Assembly (NCBI GenBank): GCA_015178975.1
Contig: WHVD01000239.1
Span: 38,011 to 102,010, forward strand
Direction: 5' to 3'
From: Hysterangium stoloniferum
Lineage: Eukaryota; Basidiomycota; Agaricomycetes; Hysterangiales; Hysterangiaceae
Length of the DNA stretch: 64,000 nucleotides
The notes under the pieces were generated by a model that was not told the origin of the DNA, searched no databases, and worked only from the letters and a program-made list of their open reading frames with translations. Shown here piece by piece: positions 35,041 to 46,145 of this stretch (its first letter is position 1; every line of letters starts with the position of its first letter). The position numbers and the translations under genes are program-made.

Positions 35041-35215
35041 CCCAAGTACAATAGCGGCCAAGTTTAGTACCTCGATAAATGACACGGGTCTATGAGGCTG
35101 AAATAGTTGGCATATCACTTGCTTTCCATCTTTCACCAACTCGAAGGTCTGTCCTCGGTCACGTTTAGCAGCAACCATCAAGCGGCAATGGCATAGAAAC
35201 CTCAAGCCCTCTCCC
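35041..35215 (-). other. Possible orphan exon, unknown
   Basis: An open minus-strand stretch preceded by an acceptor-like TTGTAG reads LRFLCHCRLMVAAKRDRGQT, then FELVKDGKQVICQLFQPHRP and ends AAIVLG-stop. The residue composition looks protein-like. No partner exon or family could be identified. It lies in the block present only in the right arm. Confidence 0.25.
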
Positions 35216-36115
35216 GGTCCCTACAATCTCTTCAATGAGATTCACAGGTTGGCGGACATAAGAGTGAGTCCTTCCTAGAGTGAAATCTCCTTGCGCTGGG
35301 TTACAGGACACAAAAACGTCGAAGCAAATGCAACGGCAGGTCAACAAGCCAAAGGGAGCTGTAAGACGCCTTGTACAACCCCTGAGACATCCTCCCCCCT
35401 CCTATTCTCCAGATTCTTCCCTTATCAACAATTTGCAATTATACAAAGACACCTAGAGCTGTTACAAGAGGAGAGTTTGAAAATAAGATGCTTGTAAGCG
35501 CAGCTTGACCCCCTAAATCGGATAGACCCCTCTCTGCGCTCCCCCATATATATTTTATGTCAGTTATTTGAGCAATATATGAGGTTCTCAAATGATTTCC
35601 AAACCGACGGTACGATGACATGGTGCCCCTTCTGCCGCAGGCCCAACCTGTCGACGACCAAATACCAATTCTAACTTGGATTCCAATCACAAACCTTTTT
35701 ATATCATATATTGGGGGTTTGCGAGCTGTAAGGGGTTTCGAAAGCTGTTAGACCATATTTGCAGCTGGTTTACTGGGTGTATAAGGATGAGACATGTAAT
35801 ATGGCCCTCAGCATTTTGTAACGGGTTAACGTCACCTCACTCTGTCAAACGGAAAGTTAATTTGTCTTGAGAGCAGCGCCAGATTATTTCAACAGTATAG
35901 TGGACTAGATCACATCAACCCGAGTTATAATTATGTAGACATAAACTTATTCCAAGCACTGGTCTCTAGAAAACCTATCCTCCCCCCCCTCCCAAAACCA
36001 CACGTTGTAATTTCCACGGTGCACATCACGGAGCAAACCATATCATTTAATGCCTTTGTGGAATTATACAATCAGTTAGATCATGGACGGTCTACTTTAT
36101 CCATAACTTACATGC
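35216..36115. other. Spacer, no gene recognised
   Basis: Right-arm spacer; 35820-35905 matches 9300-9375 inverted. No convincing ORF. Confidence 0.4.
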
Positions 36116-36343
36116 TCATTCGCTCATCTGGTTAGACGGTCCACCACCTGGTCCCCCAATCTTAGTATGAAACCCTTCTAGTGGTTCACGGGCGTAATAA
36201 TATGAGCCAGTGCTTTGAGTATTGGTAGGATCGTTGACAATGACCAGCCTCGGGGTCGCATCCTCGATATCATTGCGCTTTGGACAGACGCCTGAGACCA
36301 AAACCACAAAAAGTGCGGCGATGATGAGCGGCAGTAAAGTCAT
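36116..36343 (-). CDS. Small secreted peptide, IGGPG family (copy B)
   Basis: 75 aa. Hydrophobic start MTLLPLIIAALFVVLVSG, then CPKRNDIEDATPRLVIVND, TQSTGSYYYAREP and KIGGPGGGPSN. It has a Lys-Arg pair right after the signal segment that could be a Kex2 site; copy C has KH and copy A has KD there. It is the inverted-arm partner of 8913-9137 and keeps the upstream TATA-like GCATAAAACTTC (about 36396-36407). Function unknown. Confidence 0.7.
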   Translation of the reverse strand: MTLLPLIIAALFVVLVSGVCPKRNDIEDATPRLVIVNDPTNTQSTGSYYYAREPLEGFHTKIGGPGGGPSNQMSE

Positions 36344-36470
36344 AATATGTAAATAGTCTGTTCAAGAGCTAGTTGTTTGGGGATGCATGTCTGAGAAGTT
36401 TTATGCCCTACACTAAGGAGCGATCTCTGACTTATATTGTGTCACACAGGCAGCATTGCTGTGTGATAAG

Positions 36471-36969
36471 TGTTAGAGTATGATACTACAGCTCTAACAT
36501 AATCTATTATGATCTCCATATTTTTCTGATATTTGTAGTATTTTTACCAGCACTGTAGGTGCAGTATTGAGTGAGTTATCTTAGGTCAGTAACTACTATA
36601 GGTGCTTAGATAAGCACCTAGTAGTATAGTCCACTGTGAGTGTGGGAAAGTCTCCTTAGTGTTTATTTTCCAATCACATGTTAAAGCTACTTGCGCAGGA
36701 ACTTAAATATGCCTCTTAGTGAGTTAACAACTCCACTAAGAATGTATTAGCTATCTACCTTAAATATGCCTGTAGATAGACGGATAAGGGACTATTACTA
36801 TAATAGAGAAAAGAAACCTTGCATACCTCTTAGTGAGTTAACAACTCCACTAAGAGGTTACGTCCTCAACTCGTAACTACTTATATAGTTCAGGCACTCA
36901 ACTCCGAACTATACAGGTGCAACCAACATTTGGTGTGTTCCTGATCAGATAATACTTATATCTCCAACA
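36471..36969 (-). mobile_element. Copia 3' LTR
   Basis: About 499 bp, TGTTAGAGTATG to CTCCAACA. A polypurine tract (on the minus strand TTAAGGGAGGG) abuts it at 36970-36980. The minus-strand copia RNase H frame ends just upstream of this tract. The LTR holds internal repeats (CCTCTTAGTGAGTTAACAAC twice, at about 36710 and 36826). The internal part of the element is truncated, so no TSD can be tested. Confidence 0.85.
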
Positions 36970-36976
36970 CCCTCCC

Positions 36977-37330
36977 TTAATTGGAACACAGTCCGATAAG
37001 GTGCGAAAATGTCTCGACTTTCTCACGGGCGAGAGCCTTCATAAACATATCGGCAGGGTTGTCATTCGTTGGTACATAGCAGACAGCAACGAGGTGTTTT
37101 CGAATGGTGTCACATATGAAGTGATAACGGATATCAATATGTTTGGTGTGTGCATGAAATTCATCGTTTTTCGCGATTGAGATAGCTGATTGATTGTCGC
37201 AGTTAAGTATGATGGGGCGAACAAGTGGACGAGTGATTTCGGAAATAAATGCGCGGATCCACAGGGCTTCTTTCGTAGCGTGCATCACTGCGATATATTC
37301 CGCCTCGGTGGTCCACTGTGCGACACCTTG
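36977..37330 (-). pseudogene. Copia RNase H C-terminus
   Basis: It reads AQWTTEAEYIAVMHATKEAL, then LNCDNQSAISIAKNDEFHA, HTKHIDIRYHFI and NPADMFMKALAREK: the C-terminal RNase H block of Ty1/copia Pol with its acidic CDN and the HIDIRYHF motif intact. Everything before the first motif is missing. The break lies at a tandem 20-bp duplication (GACACCTTGCAACACTGTGC) near 37321-37360. Confidence 0.9.
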
Positions 37331-37360
37331 CAACACTGTGCGACACCTTGCAACACTGTG

Positions 37361-37940
37361 CCCTGACAACTTCTCGCCAACACACATGGACCCTTTCCCC
37401 TCCACCCCTCCACTTTACCTTTGTTGGTGGTCGACTAGCTGCAAAAAGGTTCAATAACTCACAGGGCAACACCTAGATCATACAGGTCTGGACAGAACTA
37501 CACACCCAACCCCAGTACCATATTTGGGTTCACTATCACAATCACACTGAACTCAGTCGATTTTGCGATTTTTTCTTTTTCCTCTGGACCCACCCACCTA
37601 CTCGCAGCATTTCTGGACACATTCTAGACCCACCATGGGCTAGACCTTTCGGGAACACAGACCACAACCTAACTGTACACGATAATGGTTAATTTGTGAG
37701 ATTGTGGTGGAACCACAATATCACAAATGGGGGGCGGTATAGGGGGTATAGAGTATACATCCTGGCCAGGAAGGCTCACAGCATCGTGTATGCTGCTAGG
37801 TCCCATAGACTAGCAGCATGGGAAGATCCTAATTCCGAGTCTTACACTATCTTGCCACAACAAAGCATCATGAACCTCCTCTGGTACTAATTTAAGGAGG
37901 AGGTCATTCCAATGGACTCTAATGATAGCCTACCCTCCTA
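37361..37940. other. Unassigned repeat-rich sequence
   Basis: No recognisable ORF. Probably degraded internal sequence of the Ty3 remnant that follows. Confidence 0.35.
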
Positions 37941-38309
37941 ACCCCAAGATGCACTATCCAACAAGTTAGATGACAGTCTGTCCGCCTACAGGATATCTAC
38001 TACGAGGAATGCCTCGTGTCCTGGAAGGAGACAATGTGGCAGTGTCTAGAAGGCTATCAAGTAGTCCATTTGCTGTTCGAGGACTGGAGGAGTGCTTGAC
38101 TAGGGACTGGAAGGAAAAGAATGGATCCATTTTTTTCCCCCCTTTCCACATCAATATCTTCCCTCACCGCCCCTAAACCCACCAACCACTCTTCGAATGC
38201 TGGGGTCTTGGCACCTTGCAGTTTGAGGGTCTCCACACAGGACACCTGGGGGGCATCCCCGAAACTTTTCAGAACTTCGTATAGCACATCCCTTTGAACT
38301 GGGGGGCAC
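37941..38309 (+). pseudogene. Ty3 integrase and 3'-ORF remnant
   Basis: The frame near 37970-38110 reads GYLLRGMPRVLEGDNVAVSR, matching the GYLPRGMSRVLGGDEPLVPR block of the nested Ty3 at 50.95 kb. After a deletion, 38210-38309 matches the very 3' end of that element (GGIP, then the polypurine tract GAACTGGGGGGCAC next to an LTR start TGTGAGGAG at 38310). It is a related family, not the same one. Confidence 0.7.
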
Positions 38310-38946
38310 TGTGAGGAGTATGCTTTTACCACAGTTTCATTGTGGTAGAACACTCCTTTTATTTTATTTTACACATTTTATTCATATTTTTCTATCCTTT
38401 ATATTCTTCGAATATTTCACCATTTCATTAGTTCGAAGCTTTGTGTATACTTGTGGGTGCACTCAGCACCAAATGAAACTCAGACACACTTTTACCCAAG
38501 CACCACCACTCGTAAGACATAAACTAGGTCTACAGCGAGTGGTGATCAGGGTAACGTGTCAGCTACCACATCAGACAGCATTATCTGAGCTATCTAACAC
38601 TTCAGGCCTCGAACTGTAGCAGTCGAGGCCTCCACTCAAATCATCCTTCTCCCCATTCTACTCATTTCTTTGTATATAGAACAGTCGGAACTTCTACCAC
38701 ACTTCACACTGAGGGATAAGAGCATTATATCAATCATATATATACTAAAAAATAACAATGAGTGGTGTGAACAACAGGTGACATAACAACACAAGGGGAG
38801 CTTAGAACAAAAGGGAATAATGAGCTATGGCCACATCTCAGTCCCTTATGTGGCCATGTGGTCCCTTTTTATTTATTTTGAACCTGTGTAGGCCTTGTGT
38901 GTCCAAATATAGTAACAGAGTTTTTTTTGTGGTGTTATCCAACACT
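38310..38946. mobile_element. LTR region, Ty3 and/or copia
   Basis: On the left it begins TGTGAGGAG next to the Ty3 polypurine tract. On the right it ends TATCCAACA next to a copia polypurine tract (on the minus strand GTGAGGAGGAG). It therefore seems to hold a Ty3 3' LTR start and the 3' LTR end of the large minus-strand copia element. I could not find the junction between the two. Confidence 0.5.
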
Positions 38947-39469
38947 CCTCCTCACTGTGGAAACTCCTCCTCAAGTCCTGTCATTTGAGTCCTAGAAAGC
39001 CTTGGAGCTTAATGAATTTTGAGGGGTCCAATGCCTTGGTGAAGATATCAGCAAGGTTATCCAAAGTATGGATATAGTTAAGAGAAAAACTGCCAGTGTG
39101 AATGTGTTTATGAAGAAAGTAATATTTAATATTGATATGTTTGACTTGGGAATGTAAAAGAGGGTCTTCCTACAAGTTGATAGTGGCATTGTTATTGCAA
39201 AAGACAGTAGTAGGACAAAGAAAAAAGAACCCAAAAGTAGTGAGCAAAGCCAACTACATACCTTCTTTGATGGCCTCAAAAGTGGCAATGTATTTTGCTT
39301 TATTTGGCTTCACATGAGGAGGCAGTGACAGTCTTCTGTTTCTTTGTGGCCTATGAGATGACACCAGATCCTAAAGTGAAAGTGTAACACTAATGCTGCA
39401 ACGGGTATAAAGACAGTTAGTCCAATTGGAATCCATATATCCTGTGAGGTGAATGTCATTTGAACCACC
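38947..39469 (-). pseudogene. Copia RNase H, C-terminal part
   Basis: It reads across frames as DIHLTGYMDSNWTN, FTLGSGVISWATKKQKTVTA, AKYIATFEAIKEG, FCNNNATINL, VKHINIKYYFLHKHIHTGSF and ADIFTKALDPSKF, the standard copia RNase H order. Two or more stops are present. Confidence 0.8.
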
Positions 39470-39742
39470 TGTTAAGGGTCATGCAAAGCTTAGCAGAGGG
39501 TTTCTGGAGAAACCAACAGATATTCTGGTAGGACTTGGCTTCAGCTTATAGGCTGCACCCTCATGAGATCATCGTGTCCAATTTCAGACAGGCAGGTGGG
39601 GAACCCAGAGAGTACGGGAGTAGTTGCTAGGTTGAGAATTGATAGGTCAAAAGACCAGTCGGAAAGCCTGTGGGCTCTGACGAGGTTGATAGCATTGTGA
39701 GATGGGGATGGAGTGGGTATGTGCTAAGTAACTGGGGAGGAT

Positions 39743-40566
39743 TGTTAGGGTACGTACACAGTGGGTTTCCGGAGAAACCTGTGGGATATCCAGTAGGACT
39801 TGGCTTCAGCTTATAGGCTGCACCCTCATAAGATCGTGTTGTCCAATTTCAGAGAGGCAGATGGGAATCCCGGGGAGTCTGGGCAGGGTTTGTGGGTCAA
39901 GGGGTCGTAGGTCAGGGGTCGTGGGTTGAGAGGTTGGGAGTCAAGATAAATAAGAGAGATAGATGCGTCAGAGCCCATGGGCTCCAACTAGTGAGCGCAG
40001 TGTGATTCAAGGAGGAGTTTAGAGCGGAAAAGGTATTAGATTACTGGGGGGAATCTAAGCCGATTTTCTGACTGGATTGTATGTACAACATCTGCCAGAC
40101 TATATAGACCATGGAATGAATAACATACCAAATCCAGTAATTATGAAACGAAACTAGCAAAACATAAAACGAGAATAGTAAACACCAAATTTGGTGTTAG
40201 GAACGGGACAGAATGGAGCGGAGTCTGAATCATGACAAATCATAAACCATAATGGGAAATGGAGCGGGGGCGGAGTCTGAATCGTGACAGGTCATTTGAC
40301 TAAAATGGGAATGGGGCTCAGTTAGAGTGATGATGGGTTTTCCGAGTGGGGTCCGGTGACTGACATGTGGGATGACATCAGACATAGACAGGGACAGAGT
40401 CTGGCGGGTATTCCGGTGACTGATACACGACGTAACGAAGTCGAACATAGACAAGTCTGATGTATGGAGTCTGGCAGGAATTCCGGTGAACTGACAATGG
40501 GTGCGTATAGGGTGCAGGTGTGTATAAGTTGGTGCCTGGAGTCTGGTGGGAATTCCGGTCTTAACA
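39743..40566 (-). mobile_element. Family-A solo LTR with TSD AGGAT, nested
   Basis: 824 bp, TGTTAGGGTACG to TCTTAACA, with AGGAT at 39738-39742 and 40567-40571. The core GACTTGGCTTCAGCTTAT is near 39798. Confidence 0.92.
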
Positions 40567-40989
40567 AGGATTTAGTCAGAAAACTTAGTTGATTTTCTGA
40601 CTGGATTGTATGTACAACATTAGCTAGTTTACATAGACTGTAGAATTTATGCAATACCAAATCTGGTAATAATGAGATCCAAACAAGTAATCATGAAATG
40701 AGATAAGTAAACACCAAATTAGGTGTTAGGAATGGAACAGAATGGAGGTGAAGTCCAAAATGTGACAGGTCATTTGACCATAATGGGAGCAGGGCTCAGT
40801 TAGAGAGCTGACGGGTTTTCTGGGGAGAGCCCAGTGACTGATGTGTGGGACAGGATCAGAGATAGACAGGGATGATGTGCACAGTTACCAGCAGGTAGTC
40901 CAGTGACTGGTACATGAGACAACAAAGGTTGGGCATGGACCAGTTTGACATCCAGGTCCTGGTGGGTATTCCAGTTAACTGATGACTGG

Positions 40990-41086
40990 TGCATATAGGG
41001 TGTGGGTGCATATAGGGTGTGGGTGCATATAGGGTGCAGGTGCATATAGGGTGCAGGTGCATATAGGGTGCAGGTGCATATAGGGT
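40990..41086. repeat. 17-bp tandem repeat inside the outer LTR
   Basis: Six units of TGCATATAGGGTGNRGG. Other family-A LTRs have one or two such units at the same place, so this copy expanded. Confidence 0.85.
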
Positions 41087-41122
41087 AGTGCCTGGAGTCT
41101 GGTGGGTTTTCAGGTCATAACA

Positions 41123-42623
41123 CCACCCAGGCACAGTCTGAGACTCCTTGTTCCTTTTAAATAATGTACAATGTGAATTGCCATGGCCCAGTGAATAGTA
41201 GAATATGTTAGAATATGATAATGTGATTAACCGTAATCTCATATCTCATCTTGTGACTGTATAGGTTCCGGCCAGTTCACACATGTGATTGTTATATTTA
41301 GTTTAGTGTTCACTAGATCCATAGCACGTTCGTGCACAGACCAGTGGACAGACCATGTATATGAGTATATAACTAGTCCAGATGAGGAGTAGATCCCTCA
41401 TCTGAAAGCCTAGTAATATCACCAGTTTAGCATCTACCCACTCTACTCTTAGTGGCTACACTCCAACAGTAGAGAGTCCTCGTACTGTGATCACCAGGCT
41501 AGCAGATTATTCAAACAGAATAACTATCAAGGAACTGCAACAATTGTTGGACAGCATAAGAAATGTTGGGGCATGTAGAGATAGCTAGATAAAGCAAACA
41601 ACCAACCAATGACCTATACAGTAGGTTTAGCAAGTTGTCAGTTTCAGATGTCGACAGGGAAGTGCAATAAAAACAGTGAAGTTTCAGACTGTGATCCAGA
41701 GGAGTAGCTACAGTGGATGTGGTACTCTGTCCAAATTGTTGTATTATCCTGTCAATTAATACAGTTTGCAAGAGAAATGCCAAATGATTGGGTCTATCCA
41801 ATTATACAGCAATGCCAATGACAAAGCAGACAGATCCAAGATCAGATATAGTCCAGACACATCACATTTCATTCTTGAAGGCTTAATTTTCAGTGGCCAT
41901 ACTAGCAATAGAAAGAAAGTCATTGACATGTACCACAGCAATAATAATACCAGTTGCTGTGCATCTGTAATGAATGCAAGGTTCACCGGTAAAGCCTGAT
42001 AAAGCCCCATTTCAACATTTGGTTGTTCATTGTTTGATTCCATATCCATCCACTTTGCTTCATACCATATAGGCCCCATAATATCATCCATACACAGTCC
42101 TCCTTACTGGGTTCAGCAAAACTGTCAGGTTGTTCCATGTACTGCACTTCATCATCAGGTAGTAAGCCATAAAGAGAGGCAATTTTAATATTGATCTCCT
42201 GTGCATCCCAACTGAGAGTGGTGGCTATGTGGAGTAAGATATGCCAGGACTCCATGTGTGCAGTAGGTGAAGTTGTCTTGTCCATATACTTGTTCAAAAC
42301 CTTTAAATACCAGTTGTACCTTCCACCATATAGCTTTACCAGACTCATCACATTTGGTATGAAAAACAGGTCATCCTTTTCTAACTTTGCATCCTTGAGG
42401 GATGTCAGAGTGTGAGATGAGGTTATAGACTCCTATAGCTTTCAGGGAGTTGAGTTCTTCCTGGAATCCCACCTTCCATCATGATGCATCACCAGATTTG
42501 AGGGCTTCTTCTCAGGTCTGTAGTTCATCATTACAAGTTAATGGATCAATCCCAAGGGTATCAGATATAGCAACAAGGGTTATATTATTGTCTTGCAGCC
42601 CTGGATCAAATTGGATTGATGAT
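41123..42623 (-). pseudogene. Copia reverse transcriptase and start of RNase H
   Basis: Minus-strand frames give FQEELNSLKAIGVYNLISHS, FHTKCDESGK, FKGFEQVYGQDNFT, SWDAQEINIKIASLYGLLPDD, QYMEQPDSF, LYGMKQSGWIWNQ, a VYV-type motif region, GCLLYLAISTCPNISYAV and HYLKGTRSLRLCLGG. That is the order of the copia RVT_2 domain. Several stops and frame changes are present, and a copia solo LTR interrupts it at 41206-41517. Confidence 0.88.
41206..41517 (+). mobile_element. Copia solo LTR, intact, TSD GAATA
   Basis: 312 bp, TGTTAGAATATG to TTCAAACA, flanked by GAATA at 41201-41205 and 41518-41522. It is the uninterrupted reference copy of the LTR at 6005-7645. It contains an imperfect hairpin, GATGAGGAGTAGATCCCTCATC. 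Confidence 0.93.
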
Positions 42624-42747
42624 GCCCATCTGAAATTGGATGACATGACCTCACAAGGGTGCAGCCTATAAGCTGAAGCCAAGTCCTACTGGCTTTTCCA
42701 TGGGTTTCTCCGGAAACCCTCCGATAAGCTCTGCACGCAACTTAACA
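42624..42747 (+). mobile_element. Truncated 5' LTR of plus-strand Ty3 element
   Basis: The last ~124 bp of a family-A LTR (CCCATCTGAAATTGGATG to CTTAACA). The first ~690 bp are missing; the break abuts the copia reverse transcriptase. Confidence 0.85.
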
Positions 42748-42780
42748 GTATTTTCTGACTAAGACTCACAGATTGTCAAT

Positions 42781-43952
42781 ATGCCACCAAGAACAAAAGC
42801 ACACGTACAGGAATCATTACCTGGACCTTCAACTCTTCATTCCCCACTTACTTTGTATACCAGTCAGACACTCACAAACCAGCTGAATGCCACGGAAGAA
42901 GCCCATATAAAAGAAGTCCCAGAAAACCCAGACAAATCCGAGCACGAGGATGAGTCTGTGGCCTCCGACAAGGGCAAAGGTGTCAAAAATTCCCCATCTA
43001 ATGATCAACCACCACTTTCAGATCCCACTTCCGAGTATTTAGCAATCACTTTAGAAAGGTTGATGAATCATATGCTTGGCGAAGGCAAAAGAAGGATCTG
43101 GAACCTCCGTGGTTAAAAGTCAATGCTCTGGAACCCTTCACGGGTTCCAACCCCAACAAACCTTCCACTTTCCTCATGCAATGTCGCTTCAATTTCCATG
43201 ATCGATCTGCTGCATTCTCCATGGACTCCTGAAAAGTCAATTATGCACTTTCATACCTCTCAGTATCCACATTGAAATGGTTCAAACTGGCTTTTAGTGG
43301 ACTTTCCAAGGAAGAGCCACTTTGGCTCGAAGATTGGGATGCTTTTGTTGAGGAGCTAGAAACCAACTTTGGCCCATATGACCTGACCAGAGAAGCCGAG
43401 AATAGTCTCACTAACCTTTGTATGAAGGAATGCAGTGCATCACAGACTATACATATTGTCCAATTCAATAATCTTGCAGCTCGTTGTCAGTGGGGCGATC
43501 CTGCTCTCTGCCACCAATTCTATGCTGGTCTGCCATCCTGCCTTAAAGATGAAGTCTCGAAAGGAGAAGATGGCAAGCCAGAAACACTGTCCCGTATGCA
43601 CCTCAAGGCTCAAAATGTGGATGCATGCTATTGGGAATGTTGTGCAGAAGTTGCCTGTGAGACCTCCACAGACAAGGTCAACAAGTCCACGGCCAATAAA
43701 ACCAACAACAACACTTCGTCTACCAGCAGCCAAAACTCCATGCAATCTGACAAGAAGAACAATAAAAAGTCTTCTAACAACAACAACAACAACAAAGGTC
43801 AACACTCCGGCAAGCAAACCAGAAAACCCGACCTTACAGGCAAGCTCAGACCCGATGGCAAGCTGACCCCACAAGAAAGACAATATCATATGGACAATAA
43901 CCTTTGTCTCTTGTGCAGGAAACCCAGTCATCTCCGGAATGTCCATTGGTGA
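42781..43952 (+). pseudogene. Ty3 gag (family A)
   Basis: It begins MPPRTKAHVQESLPGPSTLH with an acidic N-terminal region. The capsid part contains GSNPNKPSTFLMQCRF, ELETNFGPYDLTREAENSLT, IVQFNNLAARCQWGDPALCH and LKDEVSKGEDGKPETL, followed by an Asn/Lys-rich linker and a degenerate zinc knuckle (CLLCRKPSH). A frame change near 43110 and a TGA at about 43230 split it. Relatives lie at 1-1082 and 16196-17252. Confidence 0.88.
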
Positions 43953-44040
43953 AAGCAAACTCTGCAAAAGGTTGAACAGCCAAGACTTCTTCCATGGAAT
44001 CCCCATCGAAGGACAAACTGGCTTCTGATTCAAAAAAAGA

Positions 44041-44691
44041 GTGAGCAACCCCGCAGACTCCATGTGGGTTGGGGGTTGCATTGCCTCTCTGCACATTCAT
44101 GAGTTTACCCATCTCAACACATCCGCTCTTTTGCACTCTGACTCATTTTTTATCAAACTTATGTCTAATATGATCCCGAAATTTGTTTTATCAGCACTTA
44201 TAGATTCTGGCTCGACTCATTGTTTTTTAGATACAAAATTCACACAAAATAATCTGTTGTCAACTTATTCGATAAATCCGGTCAGCCTCCAACTTTTCAA
44301 TGGAACAAGTAATTCAGTTATCACCCAAGCTTGCGATTTACCCATCCAGTTCCTGTGTGTAACATCTCAATTGGTCACTTTCTATGTGACCCAGTTGGAC
44401 TCAAGTTGCTCGGTTGCCCTAGGACATAACTGGCTTACCTGCTACAATCTGTTGATTGACTGGGTAGCAAACAGCATAACTTTCCGGACACCTGTGGCTT
44501 CTGAGAAAACTATACCTGACACGGCCTCCATGGCCTCCACAGCACCCACAGCCTTCCCAGCACCTGCAGTCTTGGGGACTCCTGTGATCCCTATGGCACC
44601 CATGGCTTTCCCAGAACCCACAGCATCTCCGTCTATTTCTCTCATTAATGCTGCAGTGTTTATTAGGGCTACAAAAATGGATGGATCCTAG
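44041..44691 (+). pseudogene. Ty3 retropepsin-like protease region
   Basis: The active-site motif [13 protein letters not shown] (D-S-G) is followed by CDLPIQFLC and [17 protein letters not shown], the pattern of RVP_2 proteases. The end is Ala/Pro/Thr-rich. It lies between gag and reverse transcriptase in a separate frame. Confidence 0.85.
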
Positions 44692-44749
44692 GTGTTCACT
44701 ATCAATTTGAAAATTGATGAAGCAACTGGTCATTTTTCAACTCCGGTAT

Positions 44750-46145
44750 CCACATCTGAGCAAACCACTGATCTAGAAGGTGTCCCAGAAAAATATCATG
44801 ATTTCGTGGATGTTTTTAGTAAGTGAAAAGCTGACCAGCTTCTGCCCCACAGAGAGCACGACTTAAAAATTGACCTCAAAGCAGGCATCCAGCCACCCCT
44901 TGGACATATTTACCTGCTTTCCTCCACAGAACTTTCTGCAATCCGCAATTTCCTGGATGAACATTTGTCCATAGGTTTTATCAGACCCTCAAAATCTCCT
45001 TATGCTCACCTGTTCTGTTTGTCAAGAAAAAGGATGGATCCCTTAGACTATGTGTTGATTTCAGAGGACTCAATGCTGTCACAAAAAAAGGATAAGTATC
45101 CACTCCCACTTATATCTGACCTGCTTGATGCTCCACAGAATGCCTGGATTTATACCAAAATAGACCTTAAACATGCCTACCATTTGGTCTGGATCTCTGT
45201 GGGAGACAAATGGAAGACCACTCTCAGAACCCGTTATGGGGCCTTTGAGTGGTTGGATGCCCTTTGGACTCACCAATGCTCCATCTGTTTTTCAACATTT
45301 TATTAACAACATTTTCTCTGACATGCTTGATGTATGTGTCATTGTTTACTTGGATGACATTCTTATCTACTCTGAGGACCCCATGGAACATGACAAACAA
45401 GTCTGTGAAGTTCTCCAGAGACTCAGACAACATGGTTTATTCACAAATGGTAAAAAATGTACTTTTGACACGGACTCCATGGAGTATCTAGGTTTCATTA
45501 TGGGACCTGGCAGACTCTGCATGGATGAAACTAAAGTACAAGTCATCAAAGATTGGCCAGAACCCAGAAAAGTCAAAGATATACAATTTTTCCTTGGCTT
45601 TGCCAATTTTTACCAACAGTTTATCCATGGATATTCCGACATCACAGTGCCCCTTACTCATCTTATGCACAAGGATACTCTGTGGAATTTTAATGATAAG
45701 TGTCAAAAAGCTTTCAATCTTTTAAAAGATTCTTTTTCTTCAGCTCCAATTCTGTTACATTGGAAACTGGACTTTCCGCTCATTGTTGAAATGGATGCCT
45801 CAGACTATGCACTTGGAGCCATTCTGGTCTATCTAGGACTCCAATGGAGAAGTCCCATGGCTTTTATGTCCCAGACTTTCACTGGAGCAGAGCTCAATTA
45901 TGATATTCATGATAAGGAACTCCTTGCAATTTTTTCAGCATTCAAAAGTGTGGCGACACTATTTGGAAGGCTCGGGAATTCTAGTTGACATTGTAACAGA
46001 TCACAAGAACCTGGAATACTTTTCTACCATGAAACTTTTGACCCACTGGCAGGCCCACTGGTCTGAATACCTATCAGCCTTCAATATTATTATCCATTTT
46101 CGACCTGGCCATCTTGGCAGCAAACCCAACACTTTAACTAGGTGA
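44750..46145 (+). pseudogene. Ty3 reverse transcriptase and RNase H
   Basis: Reverse transcriptase blocks [49 protein letters not shown] and the catalytic YLDD (VIVYLDDILIYSEDP) at about 45350. RNase H blocks are VEMDASDYALGAILVY and, after a frame change, VTDHKNLEYFSTMKLL, then FRPGHLGSKPNTLTR. The best single frame is 45173-45988. Stops and shifts make it non-functional. Confidence 0.9.

Larger units (their letters stand above)
31400..36420 (-). repeat. Right arm of large inverted duplication
   Basis: The inverse partner of 8830-12045, with the same gene order (peptide B, peptide E, DUF6533). It contains an extra block at about 34.5-35.8 kb and several smaller indels. The arms are diverged, so the duplication is old or has been followed by rapid change. 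Confidence 0.85.
39470..41122 (-). mobile_element. Family-A solo LTR with TSD CCACC (interrupted)
   Basis: Outer LTR in two parts, 39470-39742 and 40567-41122, TGTTAAGGGTC to GTCATAACA. CCACC flanks it at 39465-39469 and 41123-41127. It is inserted in the copia RNase H and itself interrupted by a second family-A LTR. Confidence 0.88.

Noticed and set aside
8913..36343. Classical mating pheromone genes next to a Ste3-type receptor
   Set aside because: The peptides lack a C-terminal CaaX box and have N-terminal secretion signals; the membrane protein has the DUF6533 signature (CYDY...E-V-x-LIW), not Ste3 motifs.
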